The notes: a model not told the origin generated them from the letters alone. Shown: positions 8,911 through 18,616, numbered from the stretch's first letter. The stretch is DNA of 64,000 nucleotides from Microbulbifer sp. SAOS-129_SWC (GCF_039696035.1 NZ_CP155567.1:2971001-3035000); one strand, 5' to 3'. A program made the numbers and translations.

Positions 8911-10266
8911 ATGCTACAAACTCCCCCGAACCACCAGCCGAACCGCAGTGTCCTGTCGGTCAGCGATCTCAACCGCGAGGTCAAGCAGCTGCTCGAGGGC
9001 AATATTCCGCTGCTGTGGGTGGGCGGGGAGATTTCCAACTTTGCCGCCCCCAGCTCCGGCCACTGGTACTTCACCCTCAAGGACGCCCGCGCCCAGGTGC
9101 GCTGCGCCATGTTTCGCGGCCGCAACCGCAGTGTGCGCTTCCGCCCCGAGAACGGCCGCGAGGTGCTGATTCGCGCGCGGGTCAGCCTGTACGAGGGCCG
9201 CGGCGAGTACCAGCTGATTGTCGAGCATATGGAGGAGGCCGGATTCGGCGCGCTGATGCGCCAGCTGGAACAGCTCAAGGCGCGGCTGCAGGCGGAGGGT
9301 CTGTTCGAGCCCGCGCGCAAGAAACCGCTGCCGTTCCTGCCGGCCAATATCGGCATTGTCACCTCCCCCACCGGCGCCGCGGTGCGGGACATGATCCAGG
9401 TGCTGGGGCGGCGCTACCCGGCCGCGAATATCGAGCTGTGGCCGGTGCCCGTCCAGGGCCAGGGGGCCGCAGCGCAGATCGCCGAGGCGATCGCCGCCGC
9501 CGGGCGCAGCGGTCGCCACGACCTGCTGATCGTCGGGCGCGGCGGCGGCTCGCTGGAGGATCTGTGGCCATTCAACGAGGAAATCGTCGCCCGCGCCCTG
9601 GCCGCCTGCCCGATTCCCACCATCTCCGCCGTGGGGCATGAAACCGACACCACCATCGCCGACCTGGTGGCCGACGTGCGCGCGCCGACCCCGTCGGCCG
9701 CCGCCGAGATCGCCAGCCGCCACGCCGCCGAGTTGCTGCAGCAACTGCAAACCACCCGGCAGCGCCTCGGGCGTGCCATTCACCTGCAACTGCGCCATCT
9801 GCGCCAGCAGGTGCAGCTGACCGGAAACCGTATCCGCCACCCGCGCGAGCAGCTGCAAAACCGCGCCCAGCGCCTCGACCATCTGGAACTGCGCCTGCGT
9901 ACCGCCATCTCCCAGCGGCTCCAGGAGCGCCGCCGCGACCTGGTTGCCGCGCGCCGCGCCTTTGCCCACTGCCACCCCGAACGCGGTATCAGCGCGGGCC
10001 GCGAACGCCTGCAGCGCGGCACAGCGAATCTGCACGGCGCCATCCGCAAGCTGCTACAGCAGCGCGCCGAACGGCTCGGCCACACCGGTCAGCTACTGCA
10101 CAACGTCAGCCCACTGGCGGTGCTGCAGCGCGGCTATGCCATCGTGCGCGACGAGGAAAACCGCGTGGTCAGGGACGCCGCGAAACTGCGACCGGCGCAA
10201 ACCGTACAGGTGCGCGTCGCCCGCGGGGAATTTGCCGCAGTGGTGGAAAAAATCTCCGACCAGTGA
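8911..10266 (+). CDS. xseA: Exodeoxyribonuclease VII large subunit
   Basis: XseA is the catalytic subunit of exonuclease VII, which degrades single-stranded DNA from both ends together with XseB. The 451-residue protein has an N-terminal OB-fold (LSVSDLNREVKQLLEGN, VGGEISNF). The catalytic core follows with GRGGGSLEDLWPFNEE and HETDTTIADLVADVRAPTPSAAAE, then a long helical region. An upstream in-frame extension to 8779 is rejected because family homology begins at MLQTPPN and the extension overlaps the guaB promoter area. No xseB is in the window. Confidence 0.96.
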   Translation: MLQTPPNHQPNRSVLSVSDLNREVKQLLEGNIPLLWVGGEISNFAAPSSGHWYFTLKDARAQVRCAMFRGRNRSVRFRPENGREVLIRARVSLYEGRGEYQLIVEHMEEAGFGALMRQLEQLKARLQAEGLFEPARKKPLPFLPANIGIVTSPTGAAVRDMIQVLGRRYPAANIELWPVPVQGQGAAAQIAEAIAAAGRSGRHDLLIVGRGGGSLEDLWPFNEEIVARALAACPIPTISAVGHETDTTIADLVADVRAPTPSAAAEIASRHAAELLQQLQTTRQRLGRAIHLQLRHLRQQVQLTGNRIRHPREQLQNRAQRLDHLELRLRTAISQRLQERRRDLVAARRAFAHCHPERGISAGRERLQRGTANLHGAIRKLLQQRAERLGHTGQLLHNVSPLAVLQRGYAIVRDEENRVVRDAAKLRPAQTVQVRVARGEFAAVVEKISDQ

Positions 10267-10395
10267 ACCGCGCGTGACGCCGGCTAGTGGCGCATGCCCC
10301 GCTAGCCAAGGGGCACTGCGCGGCAAGCGCGATCTGCCACCATCCCGACGACTCCGACACTAGCATTTGGCGGTAGATGCCCAAAGGAGTCGCGC

Positions 10396-12672
10396 ATGCG
10401 GGCTTACCGAACAAGCGGCTGTGCCGCTATCTGCCTTTTTGCGATCCTCGCTCTGGTCGCCTGCAGCAAGCCGGCGCCACCGGCTTCCGGCAGCGAGCCA
10501 CCGCCCTCGGTGCAGCAGGCGATCAAGGAACAGGCAATAGAGGCGCCGCCCGCGGAGGAAACTGTTGCGGAAGAACAGGCCGCACCGCAGAAATACCGCG
10601 AAACGGGCGACCTCAAGGCCCTGAAAAAACGCGGTACCATTCGTTTTGTCACTGTCTCCCTGTACGAACAGGACCAGCTGAACCAATCCGATGTCGTCAC
10701 CCAGAACCACAACGAACTGGCACGGGAATTTGCCAAGAGGTTGAGACTGGAGCCAATCTGGCTCTACACGGAAACGGCGGAACAGGCCATCGAGATGGTG
10801 GAAAACGGTTACGCCGACATCATTACCGACAATCTCACCGAGACCCCGGCGCGGCAAAAGCGCATCAGCTTCAGCGAGCCCCTGGACCAGGTACGCGAGA
10901 CGCTGGTCACCGGCAGTAAGGGGCCCGACATCAGCGCCGAGGACAAGCTGCACGACATCACCTTTGTCGTGATTGCAGGCAGCACCTATGTCGGCACCGC
11001 ACAGCGGCTTATCAAAAAATATCCCGATGCCAATCTCAAACTGAAAAAGGTAAAGCCCGACGAGAAAGTCGAGACGATGCTCGACACCGTCAATGAATTC
11101 CCCAATACCGTCACCATCCTCGACAGCAATGTGGTCGCAGGGGCGCGCCAGTATCGCGATGACATCCGCGTGGGCACCCCGGTGACCAAAAACCAGAATA
11201 TTGCCTGGGGTTTCCGCCGCGACTCCGAGCAGCTCGGTCGGCGGCTGAACAACTTCCTCACCCGCACACTGGTCAAACCGCTAAAGCGGCGCGTGGCAGA
11301 CTGGCCGGAAATCAAAAAGTCCGGTGTTTTGCGCCTGCTCACCTACAACGGCCCGACCGGCTATTTCCTCTGGAAAGGCGTGCTCATGGGCTTTGACTAC
11401 GAGCTGGCCAAGGCCTTTGCCAAACAGCACAACCTGCAACTGCAGGTGATCGCCGTGCCGTTCGACCACAGCCTGATCCAGTGGCTAAAGGAGGGACGCG
11501 GTGATATTGCCGGGGCCTTTTCCACCTTTACCCCGGAGCGCAAGGAGCAGGGCGTAGCCTTCTCGGTCCCCTACGCAGAGATGGCTGAACAGATTCTCAG
11601 CAACAGCGACAAGCCGCCAATCAAGGATCCGCGCGACCTGCGCGGACGCACGCTCACCTTGCGCGCCTTTTCCCCCTTCAGTGCCAGCGCCCACGCGCTG
11701 AAAGATGCCGACCTCGGGGTAAAAATTGAAATAGCACCGCCAGACGTTTCCTATCTGGAACTGATCAGCATGGTCGCCAGCGGAAAACTCGACGCGACCA
11801 TCATGGACGCCAGCACTACCCAGATAGAGGCGGTGCTGCGCCCGGAACTCGTGGCCGGCATGCAGACCAGCGACCCGCGCCCCAAGGGCTGGATGATGTT
11901 GCCGCAAAACTGGCGCCTGCAACGCGAAATCAACAAATTCATCAAGAAATTCCGCCAGAGCGATGACTACAAGAGAATTAGCAAGATTTACCTGCAGCCC
12001 GAAAGCCGTTACCTGAACCGCATGCAGGCCCGCATCATCCCCGGGGCCGACCTCTCGCCGTTTGACAGCCTGGTCAAATCCTATTCCTCCCGCTTCAAGT
12101 TCGACTGGCGACTGGTGGTCGCGCAGATGTGGCAGGAGAGCAGTTTCAACCCACGCGCCGTATCGCCCGTCGGTGCGCAGGGCCTGCTGCAGGTAATGCC
12201 GCGCACGGCCCAGGATATGGGCGTACCACCGCCGCTGTTTGAACCCGAACGGGGAATCAAGGCGGGCGTCCGCTACCTGAACTGGGTGAGAGACCGCTTT
12301 CCGACGAATATCCAGCTGAACAACAAACTGTGGTTTACGCTGGCCTCCTACAACGCCGGCTACGGTCACCTGCTGGACGCACAGCAACTCGCCAGACGGC
12401 TGGATCTGGATCCCAACGTCTGGTTTGGCAATGTCGAGGTCGCGATGCTGAAACTCTCCGACCCGGAGTATTTCAAGCATGCCCGCTACGGCTATGTGCG
12501 CGGTGCCGAACCGGTCAATTATGTGCGCAATATCAGAAACCTGTACGAGGCCTACACCGATGTGGTTTCTGGTGATGTTGCCGTACGCCCCCCGTTACGC
12601 CCGCCCGAGCCCGAAGACAAATCGGCGGGCGGTGGCAAGGCTGCTCATGCGCGGCACGAGGAGCGCCAGTAA
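10396..12672 (+). CDS. MltF-like lytic transglycosylase lipoprotein with two tandem substrate-binding domains (copy 1)
   Basis: A 758-residue lipoprotein (lipobox LVAC, Cys23) with a negatively charged Pro/Glu linker, then two extracellular solute-binding family 3 modules. The first (about residues 70-290) opens LKKRGTIRFVTVSLYEQ. The second (about 305-525) opens IKKSGVLRLLTYNGPTGYFLWKG. A C-terminal SLT domain follows, with the catalytic glutamate in QMWQES, then GAQGLLQVMPRTAQ and ASYNAGYGH. It should cleave the MurNAc-GlcNAc bond of peptidoglycan in the periplasm. Classical MltF has only one binding module and about 500 residues. A good ribosome site (aaaggag) precedes the ATG. A related gene follows directly. 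Confidence 0.88.
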   Translation: MRAYRTSGCAAICLFAILALVACSKPAPPASGSEPPPSVQQAIKEQAIEAPPAEETVAEEQAAPQKYRETGDLKALKKRGTIRFVTVSLYEQDQLNQSDVVTQNHNELAREFAKRLRLEPIWLYTETAEQAIEMVENGYADIITDNLTETPARQKRISFSEPLDQVRETLVTGSKGPDISAEDKLHDITFVVIAGSTYVGTAQRLIKKYPDANLKLKKVKPDEKVETMLDTVNEFPNTVTILDSNVVAGARQYRDDIRVGTPVTKNQNIAWGFRRDSEQLGRRLNNFLTRTLVKPLKRRVADWPEIKKSGVLRLLTYNGPTGYFLWKGVLMGFDYELAKAFAKQHNLQLQVIAVPFDHSLIQWLKEGRGDIAGAFSTFTPERKEQGVAFSVPYAEMAEQILSNSDKPPIKDPRDLRGRTLTLRAFSPFSASAHALKDADLGVKIEIAPPDVSYLELISMVASGKLDATIMDASTTQIEAVLRPELVAGMQTSDPRPKGWMMLPQNWRLQREINKFIKKFRQSDDYKRISKIYLQPESRYLNRMQARIIPGADLSPFDSLVKSYSSRFKFDWRLVVAQMWQESSFNPRAVSPVGAQGLLQVMPRTAQDMGVPPPLFEPERGIKAGVRYLNWVRDRFPTNIQLNNKLWFTLASYNAGYGHLLDAQQLARRLDLDPNVWFGNVEVAMLKLSDPEYFKHARYGYVRGAEPVNYVRNIRNLYEAYTDVVSGDVAVRPPLRPPEPEDKSAGGGKAAHARHEERQ

Positions 12673-12781
12673 CAAGCTGGAAATCGCCACCTTCTACAGA
12701 TGTGGAAACTCGCTCTTGATAGGCAGCCCGAATACTTGCACAGGCGGCATACGCCCGCGGCACTCTGCACGGGAGGTTCCC

Positions 12782-15142
12782 ATGGACAGAACGACCAAAT
12801 TGTTAAGCCTCCTGCTGGCGATAGCCACGCTTCTGGCAACACTGAATGCCTGCGAGCACAGAGAGACTGCACGCGGACCTGAACAAGGTACGGCGACCAG
12901 TGAAGGCAAGTTCAAAAACTACACCGAAACCGGCGATCTGGACGCGATCGAAAAGCGCGGCACCATTCGCTTCGTGCACGTCTACCGCAATTTCGCCGAC
13001 TTTTCCCCCAAGACATCGATCGCCAGCCTGAGCCATTTCCGGCTCGCCGAGCGGCTTGCCCAACGCCTAAAGCTGGAACCGCGGTTTATGATCGCCGAAT
13101 CCCCCGGGCAAGCCGTCGAAATGATCATCAATGGCCAGGCGGATGTGATCGCAGACAATATCGCCGCGACCGAAGAACGCAGCAGGATACTCAATTTGAC
13201 ACAGCCACTGACCCAAACGCAAAGGGTGCTTTACACCGGAAAAAACGGCCCGGATATCAGCAGTCTGAAAAAGCTGAAGAACGTGCAGATCACTGCACTC
13301 GCCGGCACGATCCTCGCCAGGGAGGCCCGAAAAATTGCACGGAAGAATCCCGACGCCAATATTACCGTGCGTGAGCTTCCCATCAATGAGCTCGCCGAAG
13401 AGCTGATGAATTCACTGGACAGCAAAAAACCCATTGTCGGCATTATGGGCAAGAATGCGGTGGAAAGTTTGAACGGCTTTATCGCCGACCTGAAGATTGG
13501 CGCCACGGTCGGAGAGCGGTACTCGGTGGTCTGGGCGGTGCGGAAGGAGGCGCCGAAGTTGCTCGCTACCATCAACAACTTCCTGACCAACAGCATTGTG
13601 CGGGCGCAGGAACAGCGTAAGTCAGACTGGCACTCGATCAAGAAATCCGGGGTGCTGCGCTTCGCCACTCACAATGGTCCGGGCTACTTCCTGTGGAAGG
13701 GCGTACTCGCGGGACTGGACTACGAGCTGCTGGGTAAATTTGCCGATAAGCACCATCTCGAGTTGCAGGTGATATCGGTTCCCTACGATACCGACCTGAT
13801 CGACCTGTTGAAACGCGGCGAGGCCGATATTGCCGGAGCCAACACCACGATCACCCGCGAGCGCCAGCAGCGCGGGGTGGTGTTCAGCAGCCCTTTCCTC
13901 TTCACCGAGGAGCGCGTACTCAGCCACAAGGGCTCAGCGCCGATCAAGTCCGCCCAGGATCTCAGCGGCCGAACACTGACATTGCGCGAAGGTTCCGCAT
14001 TCATCGCCACCGCCAAGGCACTGCAAGCGCGCGGCATCAATGTTGAAGTCGAAATCCTGCCCAAATCCACTTCGTTCTATGAACTCTTTACCGGCGTTGC
14101 TGAAGGCAAATTTGATGCAACGCTGGAAGATGCCAACCTGAGTAAAGCGCAGACAATCCTGCACGAGACCCTGGTTGAGGGTGCCGTTGTCAGTAAACCG
14201 CTGCCACAGGGCTGGATGGTCGCTGCGGGCAACAAAAAACTACTGCACCAGGTCAACACGTTCTTGCGGGCATTCCTAGCGAGTGACGCCAATAAAAATT
14301 GGGTGCAAAACTACTTTGTGGTGGACCGCGACGTTCGCCGCAAACTCGAAAATGCAGTATTGCCCGGCGGCGCACTGTCCCCATACGACAAGCTGGTAAA
14401 AAAATATGCTGCCATACACCACTTCGACTGGCGCCTGCTGACCGCGCAGATGTGGCAGGAAAGCAATTTCGATCCCGAGGCAGAGTCATCGGTGGGGGCG
14501 CAGGGACTGCTGCAGGTGATGCCGCAAACGGCCCAGGAAATGGGGTTCGCCCCGCCACTGTTCCGGCCGGCCGCGGGGATCGATGCCGGTGTCACCTACC
14601 TCGAGTGGGTCCGCAACCGCTTCAGCGACACGCTGCCCATGGACGTAAGACTCTGGTTCTCGCTCGCGGCCTACAACGCGGGTATCGGCCATCTCAACGA
14701 CGCGCGGCTACTGGCCAAAAAGCTGGGGCTGGATCCGGACCAGTGGTTCAACAATGTGGAAGTGGCGATGCTCAGGTTATCCGATCCGAAATACTTCGAG
14801 AAAGCGCGTTTCGGTTACGCCCGTGGGGAGGAGCCGGTCATCTATGTGCGCAATATCAGCAGACTCTACAACGCCTATACCACTGTCGCCACAGGCAAGG
14901 TCAGCATGATGCCGCCTGTGCCTGTGGCGCCACGCGCAGTTACAGGGTCAGCACTATTTTGCCGATATGGCTGCTGGATTCCATCAGCCTGTGTGCCTCA
15001 GCCACCTGCTCCAGCGGGAAGGTGGCGGAGACTTCCGGGCGGATTTTGCCGGCCGACAGCAGCGGCCAGGCATTGGCCTCCAGTGCGCGGGCTATGGCCG
15101 CTTTGGCCTCCGCACTCTGCGGCCGCAGGGTCGAACCCGTAA
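12782..15142 (+). CDS. MltF-like lytic transglycosylase lipoprotein with two tandem substrate-binding domains (copy 2)
   Basis: A 786-residue paralogue of the preceding gene. It has lipobox LNAC (Cys24), two family 3 binding modules (ETGDLDAIEKRGTIRFVHVY and IKKSGVLRFATHNGPGYFLW) and an SLT domain with MWQES, GAQGLLQVMPQTAQ and AAYNAGIGH. The ATG at 12782 follows a good Shine-Dalgarno (gggaggttcc); the frame opens further upstream but overlaps copy 1. The frame runs about 203 bases into the opposing quinone oxidoreductase gene, adding a roughly 67-residue Cys/Pro/Trp-rich tail with no counterpart in copy 1. The real ancestral end was probably near 14940. No stop occurs nearby in any forward frame. 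Confidence 0.85.
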   Translation: MDRTTKLLSLLLAIATLLATLNACEHRETARGPEQGTATSEGKFKNYTETGDLDAIEKRGTIRFVHVYRNFADFSPKTSIASLSHFRLAERLAQRLKLEPRFMIAESPGQAVEMIINGQADVIADNIAATEERSRILNLTQPLTQTQRVLYTGKNGPDISSLKKLKNVQITALAGTILAREARKIARKNPDANITVRELPINELAEELMNSLDSKKPIVGIMGKNAVESLNGFIADLKIGATVGERYSVVWAVRKEAPKLLATINNFLTNSIVRAQEQRKSDWHSIKKSGVLRFATHNGPGYFLWKGVLAGLDYELLGKFADKHHLELQVISVPYDTDLIDLLKRGEADIAGANTTITRERQQRGVVFSSPFLFTEERVLSHKGSAPIKSAQDLSGRTLTLREGSAFIATAKALQARGINVEVEILPKSTSFYELFTGVAEGKFDATLEDANLSKAQTILHETLVEGAVVSKPLPQGWMVAAGNKKLLHQVNTFLRAFLASDANKNWVQNYFVVDRDVRRKLENAVLPGGALSPYDKLVKKYAAIHHFDWRLLTAQMWQESNFDPEAESSVGAQGLLQVMPQTAQEMGFAPPLFRPAAGIDAGVTYLEWVRNRFSDTLPMDVRLWFSLAAYNAGIGHLNDARLLAKKLGLDPDQWFNNVEVAMLRLSDPKYFEKARFGYARGEEPVIYVRNISRLYNAYTTVATGKVSMMPPVPVAPRAVTGSALFCRYGCWIPSACVPQPPAPAGRWRRLPGGFCRPTAAARHWPPVRGLWPLWPPHSAAAGSNP

Positions 15143-15917
15143 GCGTGATCCGCTTCAGCATCAACGGCAGCAGGTCCACCTCGACGCGGGAACCGCGCAG
15201 GAAGGCGATATTGACGATGCGGCCGTCGCGCGCGGCCAGCTGGATATTGCGATCGACATAATCACCGCCGACCATGTCCAGGATCACATCGGCCCCGTGG
15301 CCATCGGTGGCCTCGCGTACCGCCGCGACGAAGTCCGCATCGCGATAATTAATCGCCGCGCTCGCCCCGAGCCTCTCGCAGGCCGCACACTTGTCGTCGG
15401 AACCGGCGGTGGCAAATACCCGCGCGCCCGATGCCGCAGCCAGCTGGATGGCGGTAGTACCGATACCCGAGGAACCGCCGTGCACCAGCAACACCTCCCC
15501 GGGCTTGAGTCCGGCGCGGTCAAAGACATTGCTCCACACCGTAAAGAACGTCTCCGGCAGTGCCGCCGCCTGCGCGGCGGAAAATCCGGTGGGGATCGGC
15601 AGGCACTGGGTCGCCGGCACGGCGCAATACTCGGCATAGCCGCCGCCATTGGCCAGGGCGCAGACCCGGTCGCCCACCTGCCAGCGCCCGGCGCCCTCGC
15701 CCAGGGCGACAATTTCCCCGGCGACTTCCAGCCCCATGATGGGCGAGGCACCCGGGGGCGGTGGATACAGGCCCATGCGCTGGAAAACATCCGGCCGGTT
15801 GATGCCGGCCGCCTCGACTTTAATCAGCACTTCCCCCGCGGCAGGCTCGGGCCTGTCGCCCTCGGCCAGCTGCATGACTTCCGGGCCACCGTGCTCGGGC
15901 AGGTCGATATAACGCAT
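14940..15917 (-). CDS. NAD(P)H quinone oxidoreductase, zinc-independent MDR superfamily (PIG3-like)
   Basis: A 325-residue medium-chain reductase resembling quinone oxidoreductases of the PIG3 type. The start (MRYIDLPEHGGPEVMQL), GINRPDVFQRMGLYPPPPG, GLEVAGEIVALG and the NADPH-binding VHGGSSGIGTTAIQLA are all typical. There is no structural-zinc cysteine cluster. It should reduce quinones or other enones using NADPH in the cytosol. Its 3' end overlaps the extended tail of the convergent transglycosylase gene. It lies downstream of the TonB receptor, separated by a terminator, so it is probably its own unit. Confidence 0.92.
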   Translation of the reverse strand: MRYIDLPEHGGPEVMQLAEGDRPEPAAGEVLIKVEAAGINRPDVFQRMGLYPPPPGASPIMGLEVAGEIVALGEGAGRWQVGDRVCALANGGGYAEYCAVPATQCLPIPTGFSAAQAAALPETFFTVWSNVFDRAGLKPGEVLLVHGGSSGIGTTAIQLAAASGARVFATAGSDDKCAACERLGASAAINYRDADFVAAVREATDGHGADVILDMVGGDYVDRNIQLAARDGRIVNIAFLRGSRVEVDLLPLMLKRITLTGSTLRPQSAEAKAAIARALEANAWPLLSAGKIRPEVSATFPLEQVAEAHRLMESSSHIGKIVLTL

Positions 15918-15951
15918 CGCGTCCCCTCTCCTGTTTTGTTCAGCAATAAAA

Positions 15952-15972
15952 AAGCCCGGCGCTGCCGGGCTT
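15952..15972 (-). terminator. Rho-independent terminator of the TonB receptor gene
   Basis: A nine-pair stem (AAGCCCGGC / GCCGGGCTT, loop AGC on the minus strand) is followed by a run of T on the minus strand. It lies just beyond the receptor stop at 15987. Confidence 0.85.
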
Positions 15973-15986
15973 AATGTTATGAGGGT

Positions 15987-18236
15987 TTACAGTTCGTAGT
16001 TCAACTCCACGCCGACTACCCGGCCCTTGTTCAGCGGGGTAAAGCTGGCCCCCGCCCCGCCAAGGCTGGGCGGCAGTTGCGTATTGTTGCCCTCGCTGAC
16101 GGCATTCAGCATATTCTTGCCGAAGAGCGAGAGGCGATAATTGCCCGCATCCGGGCTGAAGCCGAGACTGAAGTCGAGCATATCCACCGCGCTCAGCATG
16201 CCCAGGTTGTTGTCGGTGTAAGCCGCCGCATCCCGGTGGTTGAAGTTGAGCCGCGAGGTCAGTGTCCCCAGGTCGCCGAGCGCGAGGTCATGCACCACGC
16301 CAACGCCGTAAGTCCAGGGGGCCAGGCGCGGGATATCCAGGCCAAGGTCAACGCGGTCGACAACACCGTCGCCGTTCAGGTCGCCGTTGACGGAATCGTA
16401 ATCGCCATCGACATAGCCGGCATTGGCAGTGAACAGCAGGTTGTCGGTGACCGCCGCCATGGCCTCAAACTCCGCGCCGCGGATGGTGGCGTCGGCGGTG
16501 TTGCGGATCAGCTGCACCACACCACTGATGGCATCGCTCAGATTCTCCTCGCGCTGCATATTGTCGATGGTGTTGTAGAACACCGCCACATTGGTGCGCA
16601 GGCGGCCGTCGAACCAGTCGGCCTTGCCTCCGACCTCAAAGCTGTTCTGCTCTTCCTGGTCGGTGGGGCCGGGACGGTAGGGGATGCCGGTAGCCGGGTC
16701 GATACCGGTATTGCGCATGTTGTAGCCGCCGCTGCGGAAACCTTTGGTCCAGAAACCGTACACCTGGGCGTTGTCGGCGACAGTCCACTGCAGGCCGATC
16801 TTGGGCGTGAAGGCATCCCAGGTGTGGCTGTCCTTGAAGTCGTAGGCGGAACAGCCGCTGTTGGTGCACAGATTCACCGGAATGGTGGCGATCTTGGCCG
16901 CCTTGTCTTCGGTCGAATAGCGCCCGCCCAGGGTCAGCACCCAGGCTTCGTTCAGGTCGATATCCGCCTGGGTGAACACCCCCAGGGCCTCGTGGTCCTG
17001 CAAGCCGCCGCCGGTCCAGTCGAGACCGCCGGGGGCAGACAGCGGCAGCATGCGGTTTTCGTAGTAGGCGAGATCCTGGCTGAACCAGTAGAGACCGGTG
17101 GTCAATGCTGTGGCACCGAAACGGCCGGCGTAGCGCAACTCGTTGGAGAGCTGGCTCTGGTCGAAGGTGGTGTGGGCGTGGAAGGCAAAAATCGGCATGG
17201 AATCGATATCGCCAATGCCGTCACCGGCATATTCGCGCCAGGCGAGGATATTGGTAATGGTACCGTCACCGAATGCCACATCGCGGTTGTACTCGGTAAT
17301 CACCTGGCTCCAGTCGCCGGTCTGGTAGCCCTCCTCGTCGAGGGCGACCTCAAAGGAATCATCGCTGTTGTCCCAACCTGAAACGCCCACCGAGGCCGCG
17401 ATGGCCGGCGCCAGTGCGCCACGGTTCTGTGCCGGTACACCGTCGCCGTCCATCTCGCCGTGTTCCATTCGCACCAGCAGTGAGCCGGAATCGCCGAAAT
17501 CGACACTGAAGCTGGGCCGCACAAACCAGGTGTCGCTCTGGCCGAAATGGTCGTTGCCGGTAGCCAGGTTCTTGAAGTAGCCACCGTCGTGATTGTAATA
17601 AGCGGTGATGCGCCCATTGACGGTATCGGTCAGGGCGCCGTTGACACTGGCCGCAGCGATGGAATCCAGGCTGTCGGTGGTGGACAGCTTGAACTTCGAG
17701 GAGAGTTCATCGGTCGGCTTGGCGGTCTTGACGATCACCGCACCACCGGTGACGTTGCGGCCGAACAGCAGCCCCTGCGGGCCGCGCAGCACCTCGATCC
17801 CCTCGAGGTCGAACAGGTCGGTCACCACGCCGGCGTTGATGCCCAGGTACATGCCGTCGACAAACACCCCCACGGTGGGGTCGATCGACGGAATGGAACT
17901 GTTGACGCCGAGACCCCGCACGGTGAAGTTGGCAGTGGTTTTGATCGTGCCCACATCATCCATCTGCACATTGGGCATCTTGAACGACAGGCTCTGCAAA
18001 TCCTTGGTCTGCAGAGCGTCGAGCTGGTCGCCGGAATAGGCCGTGGCCGCTACCGGAACCTCCTGCAGTTTCTCGGCCCGGGCGCGCTTACGCGCGGTAA
18101 CCTCGACCTCTTCCATCACCGTGGACACCGAGCTCTCGGCATACACCGGCGTTACGCCGCTGGCCAGCCACAGGGTCGCCATCGAACAGGCGGAAACCAG
18201 CGCAGCAGCACCGCTTCCATTCAGTGAACGTCTCAT
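15987..18236 (-). CDS. TonB-dependent outer-membrane receptor
   Basis: A 749-residue receptor with a signal peptide (cleavage near VYAES) and a TonB box-like segment (MEEVEVTARKRARAEKLQEVPVA). A plug domain follows (residues about 60-170, LRGPQGLLFGRNVTGGAVIVKT), then a 22-strand barrel ending in an aromatic-poor strand VGVELNYEL. It imports a scarce ligand across the outer membrane using TonB energy. The closest style is that of uncharacterised receptors in marine gammaproteobacteria, and the ligand cannot be read from sequence. No transport or catabolic partner lies alongside. A 16-base palindrome sits 24 bases before the start codon and may be a repressor site. Confidence 0.92.
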   Translation of the reverse strand: MRRSLNGSGAAALVSACSMATLWLASGVTPVYAESSVSTVMEEVEVTARKRARAEKLQEVPVAATAYSGDQLDALQTKDLQSLSFKMPNVQMDDVGTIKTTANFTVRGLGVNSSIPSIDPTVGVFVDGMYLGINAGVVTDLFDLEGIEVLRGPQGLLFGRNVTGGAVIVKTAKPTDELSSKFKLSTTDSLDSIAAASVNGALTDTVNGRITAYYNHDGGYFKNLATGNDHFGQSDTWFVRPSFSVDFGDSGSLLVRMEHGEMDGDGVPAQNRGALAPAIAASVGVSGWDNSDDSFEVALDEEGYQTGDWSQVITEYNRDVAFGDGTITNILAWREYAGDGIGDIDSMPIFAFHAHTTFDQSQLSNELRYAGRFGATALTTGLYWFSQDLAYYENRMLPLSAPGGLDWTGGGLQDHEALGVFTQADIDLNEAWVLTLGGRYSTEDKAAKIATIPVNLCTNSGCSAYDFKDSHTWDAFTPKIGLQWTVADNAQVYGFWTKGFRSGGYNMRNTGIDPATGIPYRPGPTDQEEQNSFEVGGKADWFDGRLRTNVAVFYNTIDNMQREENLSDAISGVVQLIRNTADATIRGAEFEAMAAVTDNLLFTANAGYVDGDYDSVNGDLNGDGVVDRVDLGLDIPRLAPWTYGVGVVHDLALGDLGTLTSRLNFNHRDAAAYTDNNLGMLSAVDMLDFSLGFSPDAGNYRLSLFGKNMLNAVSEGNNTQLPPSLGGAGASFTPLNKGRVVGVELNYEL

Positions 18237-18259
18237 TTTCTCTCTCCATTGCTTTTATA

Positions 18260-18275
18260 TTGTTATCGATAGCAA
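18260..18275. promoter_or_regulatory. Candidate operator palindrome upstream of the TonB receptor
   Basis: TTGTTATCGATAGCAA is a 16-base palindrome with one mismatched pair centred on ATCGAT. Its form resembles LacI/GntR-type sugar repressor sites. The position, 24 bases before the receptor ATG, would block transcription or early elongation. No regulator gene is adjacent. Confidence 0.4.
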
Positions 18276-18616
18276 CGGGTTCAGCGCGGTCGGTACTGCC
18301 CAGCCTCTCACTGCGAATGCATCAAAGCCCCGACCATCAACCGCGTTGGGATCGCGCCGGTATCGGCATGGAAAAAGATTACACACAACCCCCGCAAGGG
18401 GAAGCACTGACACTGGTGATTTTGTCTATTTTCACCGGCAAATTTCGCCATATTTTGGGGCATCGACGCAGAGAATATGTCTCGCATGACAATCCTGCGC
18501 GGCATCCGGAATTTGGTCTCGCTGCGACACAGCGATGCACCGAAATAGAGCAGCGATCTGGCACCCAAAAAAGATCGAATAAATTGAATTGGGGACGCTG
18601 GATTCGGCCACGGCGA
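18276..18616. other. Gene-free interval between the TonB receptor and the cupin gene
   Basis: About 340 bases without a convincing gene. The part near the receptor should hold its promoter. Short frames on both strands lack ribosome sites and recognisable domains. No RNA element was recognised. Confidence 0.4.

Noticed and set aside
16077..18227. Long plus-strand frames opposite the TonB receptor
   Set aside because: Shadows of the receptor gene in other frames, without ribosome sites or domains.
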